Shown one piece after another: positions 4,286-8,302 of a stretch of 8,302 bases of DNA. Both the position numbers and the translations under genes were made by a program. The DNA lies in assembly GCA_902727915.1 (NCBI GenBank), contig CACVAU010000016.1, positions 1 through 8,302 on the forward strand, read 5' to 3'. The first letter of the stretch is position 1. Each line of letters begins with the position of its first letter. The notes below the pieces were generated by a model that had not been told where the DNA came from, did no database searches, and saw nothing but the letters and a program-made list of their open reading frames with translations. The DNA is from an uncultured Sulfurovum sp. (GTDB taxonomy: Bacteria; Campylobacterota; Campylobacteria; Campylobacterales; Sulfurovaceae).

Positions 4286-5422
4286 ATGAAATCGTTACTC
4301 GTTTTAAGTGTAGTTACAGCCTCTGTTTTAACAACCCTCTCTGCAAAACCTCCTGTAGATATTGTTAATCCATCACAAAATCTAGAGCATCAACCTACAG
4401 AAATGCTAGAAGTTAAAGAAAGGGCATTAGCAGAGGCACAAGCACATAAGACAAGTGTGATTTCTGGCATGATGAATGGATTAAATAACCCTAAAGCTAT
4501 TCAAGCACTAGAAAAAGCAAAATCACACTGGTATCAAGGTGAAATCACTACAACAATCTCTTACTAAAAGTAAATACCTTATTTACTGGTTACCAAAAAA
4601 CTGGGATGAGAGTTGGTTTAGTGTTAGACAAATACAGTTAGCAATGGATAATGGTTATGCTCCTATCTTTATGTATTGGTACTTTGGTGACCATTTAGTT
4701 CATGGTATGCCAACACCAACAGAATTAGAAGCCTATGCCACAGACAACCAAAAGGTAGTTAATTTTTTAAATCAGTTAAGTGGTCAAAAAATGGTGATTA
4801 TAGAACCTGAGTTTAATAAAAGTCAAATTGTGGCTACAGAAACATCACAAAAAGAGTTTACTTCAATTATAGGAAATGCGATTGATAACATTGAACAAAA
4901 GAGTAATGATGAAATTCTCTTTTCACTCTGTATGACAGATGCTGGTAATCGTGGTGAAAATTCCACTTATGCAAGTTGTGGTTATGACAATTGTGCTTTA
5001 GGCGATCAATACAGCTGGTCAAAGCCTGAGATAGTTTATGGTGAACTACTTAATAAGATTGACTTTGTTTCTTTCCAACAGATGGTGGCACAATTTAGTA
5101 GAGACCCACTTAATCCAGGAACATGGACAGAACCAAATCCAAAAGCGTATACTGAAAGTGAATTGGGTATTAACCATTTAGCACAACGTATTAGTAACTT
5201 TAGTGAATTTCTTAATACTAAATAGACAAACCAGTCTTTTTACCTTATATGACCATTCCAACAGCAACATGGAATGATGTAAATACAAATAATAAGATTG
5301 ATACTGATGAGTTAGATTTAGCTGGTTGGGAACTGAAAGCTTCACAGGTCTATGAAAACTTAGCTGGTATGCATAAAGAGTTACAAACAAAAGGACGAAT
5401 AGTATATTTTACTACATTTTAA
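4286..5422 (+). pseudogene. Exported TIM-barrel (glycoside-hydrolase-like) protein, broken by two compensating frameshifts
   Basis: Three pieces form one protein of about 378 residues. Piece 1 (4286-4567 frame) has a signal peptide (MKSLLVLSVVTASVLTTLSA) and a helical region. Piece 2 (frame of 4539-5225) carries KYLIYWLPKNWDESWFS, GYAPIFMYWYFGD, MVIIEPEFNK and ILFSLCMTDAGNRGE. Piece 3 resumes the first frame at about 5222 (IDKPVFLPYMTIPTATW) and ends at TAA 5420-5422. Dropping one G at about 4541 (CAAGGTG to CAAGTG) joins 1 to 2 as WYQVKSLQ; adding one A in the AAA at 5220-5222 joins 2 to 3 as NTKIDKP. Alternating strands such as IFMYWYFGD and IIEPEFNK suggest a TIM barrel with a possible catalytic glutamate; the exact family is not recognised. 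Either the gene is decayed or the two indels are sequencing errors. It converges on the cusA-like gene 22 bases away. Confidence 0.6.
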
Positions 5423-5444
5423 AAATAGTTTTGTAAGAAATCTA

Positions 5445-8302
5445 TCACTTCTCTTTTTTCAAAACCACATAATAAACAGTAGGAATCACAAACAAAGTCA
5501 ACACAGCCGAAGAGACAACCCCACCTATCATCGGAGCAGCAATCCGTTGCATTACCTCCGAACCAACGCCATCTATGTACATAATAGGCAATAACCCACC
5601 CAAAATAGCAAACACTGTCATCAGCTTTGGACGCACTCTTAAAACAGCACCTTCGTAGATGGCTTCTTTTAGATTTTCTTTAGTTCTTTTTACTACTTTC
5701 TCAACAGCCTCTTCAAGATAAATAATCATCACAATCGCTGTCTCAGTTGCCACCCCAATTAAAGAGAGAAACCCAACCACAACAGCAATGGAAAAGTTAA
5801 AATCTAACATGTCCAAATAAATAATCCCTCCAACAGCTGCAAAAGGCAAAGTGAAAAATACTATAAGAGCATTTTGTATGCTATTCAATCCCAAGTAAAT
5901 CAAAATAAACGTAATAAACAGTGTAATAGGCACAATGAAAGCCAAACGTTCCATCGCAGACTCCAAGTACTCACTCTCACCAGCCCACTCATAATAGTAA
6001 CCCGTAGGCAATTTTAAACCTTCTAAAAGCTTCATTCCCTCTTTTTTGTAAACTTGGGAAGTAACATCTGGATTTGGAGTAATGTAAATGAAGATTACTT
6101 TTTTACCTTTTTCAGCTTTTAAAATGGAAGGAGCTTCTTTATAGTACAAGTGTGCGAAGGTTTCCAAAGGCGTGTAGCCATACGGAGTTTTGACCCGTAT
6201 GCTTCCTATGCTCGTTAAGTCTGAACGTTTTGATTGCTCGTAACGTACAGAAATAGGGTAACGTTTTATGCCATCATAAAGTGTCGCTACCTGCATACCT
6301 CCTACACCATTAGAAATGGTATCTAAAATGAGGTTTTTAGTAATGCCATACTCAGCAATCTTTTCATCATTCAAGTCAATATTTAAGTAGTACCCAGCAT
6401 TTGCCTTGTCAGCAAAAACAGACTGAGTTCCTCCATAAGCTTTTAGGCGTTGTTCTATTTTTTGGGCTTGTATGCTTAGCTCTTTATTGGTGTCACCATA
6501 AAGCTTAATGCCTAAAGGTGTTCTAATCCCTGAAAGTAACATGTCAATTCGTCCTCGAATTGGGTATGTCCATGAGTTGGTTAAACCCTTTATCTGTAGT
6601 TTCTCCTCCATCTCATTCATTAACTTCTCATAGGTCATTCCCTCTCGCCATTCACTCTCTGGCTTAAAGGTAATGATGGTTTCTATCATAGAAAGAGGTG
6701 CTGGATCGGTAGCTGTGTCTGCACGTCCAGCTTTTCCAAAAACAGTTTCTACTTCTGGAAAGTTTTCTTTTATAATTTTATCTGTTTTTTGCGTTAACTC
6801 TTTTGCCATGTCAATTCCTATGCCATAAGGTGTTACAGGCATGTACATGTAAGTCTGTTCATTGAGAGGTGGCATAAACTCCCACTTTTGTTGTTGGTAA
6901 AGCCAAACTCCATAAGCAATAACGCCTATCAACACAATAGGCATAACAAAACGTAACCACAACGCCCCTTTAAGCAGTGGAGAGTAGAGCCAAATGAAAA
7001 AACGATTTAACCAATTTCTACGTTCATCTAAAATCTTACCTCGCACCAAATAAACCATAAGAATAGGCACAAGCGTTATGGAAATAATCGCCCCTGTTAA
7101 CATGGCAAAGGTTTTAGTATATGCCAAAGGTTTAAATAAGGCACCCTCTTGACCTGAAAGTGCAAAGATAGGTAAAAAAGAAACTACAATTAAAATAAGC
7201 GCAAAGAAGATAGGTCGTCCAACTTGCTTAGCTGCACCTAAGACTATCTCTCTTCGTGCTTCTCCTTCAAGCTTCTCTCCACCAGCTGTTTGCAGTTTTT
7301 TATGTACATTTTCTACCATGACAATGGAAGCATCTATCATCGCTCCTATGGCAATGGCGATTCCTCCAAGCGACATAATGTTAGACTCCACCCCAGCCCA
7401 CTTCATGAGTAAAAAAGTAATGGCAATGGTCAGAGGTAAAGTAATGATAATGACTAAAGCCGAACGAAAATGTAATAAAAAGAGTAGCACAATGACCAAA
7501 ACAACTACGGATTCTTCAAGTAGCGTAGTGGTTAAAGTCTTAATGGCTTTCGTAATTAAGTCTGACCTGTCATAAGTCGTTATAAGGTCAACATCAGCCA
7601 ATTTTACTTTTTCTAACTTCTCTTTTATCTCTTGAATAACAGCGTAAGCATTCTCTTTGTAACGAACAACTACAATGCCTCCTACTACCTCACCTTCACC
7701 ATTTAAGTCCACCATACCACGGCGATAAGAAGGAACCATATCTACCGTAGCAACATCAGAGATTTTAAGAGGTTTTCCATGGTAGTGATTGTTTATGACA
7801 ATATCGGCTAAATCTTGTACGGATTTTGCATAACCATTAGCTTGGACTATCTGTTCATAACCATTTTCTAAAATAATCCGACCACCACGGTCTTCGTTGT
7901 TCGCTTTGATGGCTCTAGTCACTTCTTGAATGGTTAAGCCCTGCTCTACTAATTTTTGCTCATTAATAGTGATTTGATAATTCTTTTCAAATCCACCAAC
8001 AGTTGCGACTTCTGACACACCATTGATGCCTAAAAGTGCGTATTTATAGTAGTACTCTTGTAGGTCATAAAGTTCTGAAAGATCTTTGGTTTTAGAAGTT
8101 AAAGCATACTCATACACCCACCCAATTCCTGTGGCATCCGGTCCCATTTTTATCTGTGCAGACTTAGGAATGGTAGGTAGAAGTTCATTAATTTTCTCGG
8201 CAACTCTATCACGAGAAAAATAGATGTCATGCCCCTCTTCAAAGATGACATAAACCAAAGCATTTTCAAAAGAGGAAAAAGCCCGAACTGTCTTGGCTCC
8301 AG
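5445..8302 (-). CDS. cusA: CusA-type copper/silver RND efflux pump, N-terminus off window
   Basis: The frame enters from the right edge and ends with TGA at 5445; 951 residues are visible. The first ones (GAKTVRAFSSFENALVYVIFEEG) align to E. coli CusA from about residue 78, so some 77 residues are missing and the whole would be about 1030, the normal size. This inner-membrane proton antiporter exports Cu(I)/Ag(I) as a trimer with a periplasmic adaptor and outer-membrane channel. Counting from the Leu codon at 8258, the three CusA metal-site methionines are present: M473 in YMYMP (M573), M524 in APLSM (M623) and M573 in RIDM (M672). The proton-relay residues are D309 in GAMIDASIVMVEN (D405), E839 in GVATE (E939) and K878 in VRPKLM (K984). 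Two sets of hydrophobic helices (about 245-410 and 770-935) flank the large periplasmic loop. The right-hand neighbours, not seen, would be cusB/cusC-like; this is probably the last gene of that operon. Confidence 0.95.
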   Translation of the reverse strand, partial: GAKTVRAFSSFENALVYVIFEEGHDIYFSRDRVAEKINELLPTIPKSAQIKMGPDATGIGWVYEYALTSKTKDLSELYDLQEYYYKYALLGINGVSEVATVGGFEKNYQITINEQKLVEQGLTIQEVTRAIKANNEDRGGRIILENGYEQIVQANGYAKSVQDLADIVINNHYHGKPLKISDVATVDMVPSYRRGMVDLNGEGEVVGGIVVVRYKENAYAVIQEIKEKLEKVKLADVDLITTYDRSDLITKAIKTLTTTLLEESVVVLVIVLLFLLHFRSALVIIITLPLTIAITFLLMKWAGVESNIMSLGGIAIAIGAMIDASIVMVENVHKKLQTAGGEKLEGEARREIVLGAAKQVGRPIFFALILIVVSFLPIFALSGQEGALFKPLAYTKTFAMLTGAIISITLVPILMVYLVRGKILDERRNWLNRFFIWLYSPLLKGALWLRFVMPIVLIGVIAYGVWLYQQQKWEFMPPLNEQTYMYMPVTPYGIGIDMAKELTQKTDKIIKENFPEVETVFGKAGRADTATDPAPLSMIETIITFKPESEWREGMTYEKLMNEMEEKLQIKGLTNSWTYPIRGRIDMLLSGIRTPLGIKLYGDTNKELSIQAQKIEQRLKAYGGTQSVFADKANAGYYLNIDLNDEKIAEYGITKNLILDTISNGVGGMQVATLYDGIKRYPISVRYEQSKRSDLTSIGSIRVKTPYGYTPLETFAHLYYKEAPSILKAEKGKKVIFIYITPNPDVTSQVYKKEGMKLLEGLKLPTGYYYEWAGESEYLESAMERLAFIVPITLFITFILIYLGLNSIQNALIVFFTLPFAAVGGIIYLDMLDFNFSIAVVVGFLSLIGVATETAIVMIIYLEEAVEKVVKRTKENLKEAIYEGAVLRVRPKLMTVFAILGGLLPIMYIDGVGSEVMQRIAAPMIGGVVSSAVLTLFVIPTVYYVVLKKEK

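Noticed and set aside
5178..5390. 70-codon - strand frame
   Set aside because: It is antisense to the 3' part of the broken exported-protein gene, whose conserved-looking reading explains the openness.
5428..5465. GTTTTG/CAAAAC repeat as a shared terminator between the converging genes
   Set aside because: The arms are 6 bp and 26 nt apart, and the right arm lies within the cusA coding end; too weak to call.
7318..7575. 85-codon + strand frame within cusA
   Set aside because: It is a shadow of the pump's membrane-helix region, and its methionine-rich content is the complement of the cusA codons.
1..8302. CRISPR arrays, insertion sequences, rRNA or tRNA genes
   Set aside because: I saw no regularly spaced repeats, transposase motifs or conserved RNA gene signatures anywhere in the window.

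Overview
The window looks like an AT-rich Campylobacterota (epsilonproteobacterial) genome, of the Sulfurimonas/Sulfurovum/Arcobacter kind. This is judged from the strong A/T codon bias, the lysine- and isoleucine-rich proteins, and the style of the outer-membrane signal peptides. It falls into a mobilization module on the left, a gene-free but highly structured stretch in the middle, and decayed genes plus a metal-efflux pump on the right.

Positions 1-1759 hold a conjugative mobilization core laid out as in the IncP plasmid RP4: relaxase (traI-like, cut by the left edge), traJ-like accessory protein, oriT, and a divergent traK-like gene. The oriT is recognisable base by base: a conserved hairpin framed by CGTTGAGC and GCGAATAAG, then about 50 nt later an inverted repeat abutting the nic core ATCCTG|CCC. 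Positions 1767-3099 are a tight leftward operon of three genes carried with the module: a 116-residue unknown protein ending in a sliding-clamp-binding type motif, a 52-54 residue protein, and an N6-adenine methyltransferase-like protein with no visible catalytic NPPF/DPPY motif.

Positions 3100-3966 have no gene but are not featureless. A roughly 360-bp imperfect foldback (3138-3497) has four nested helices on one centre, a second foldback follows (3514-3627), and three short hairpins lie at 3746-3806. In the helices I paired, most non-Watson-Crick pairs are G.U when read on the + strand and almost none would be G.U on the - strand. This suggests a large structured + strand RNA (or ssDNA) that I cannot assign to a known class. 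It is the best candidate here for something undescribed.

Positions 3967-5422 carry remnants: the first 50 codons of an OmpP1/FadL/TraF-like outer-membrane protein, then an exported TIM-barrel-like protein gene broken by two single-base frameshifts of opposite sign that restore the frame.

Positions 5445-8302 encode, on the - strand, most of a CusA-type heavy-metal RND pump. The three copper/silver-binding methionines and the proton-relay residues are all present. About 77 N-terminal residues lie beyond the right edge, where cusB/cusC-like partners would be expected. The change from mobilization genes to decayed chromosomal-type genes suggests an integrated mobilizable element whose right boundary lies between 3100 and 3966, but a plasmid cannot be excluded.
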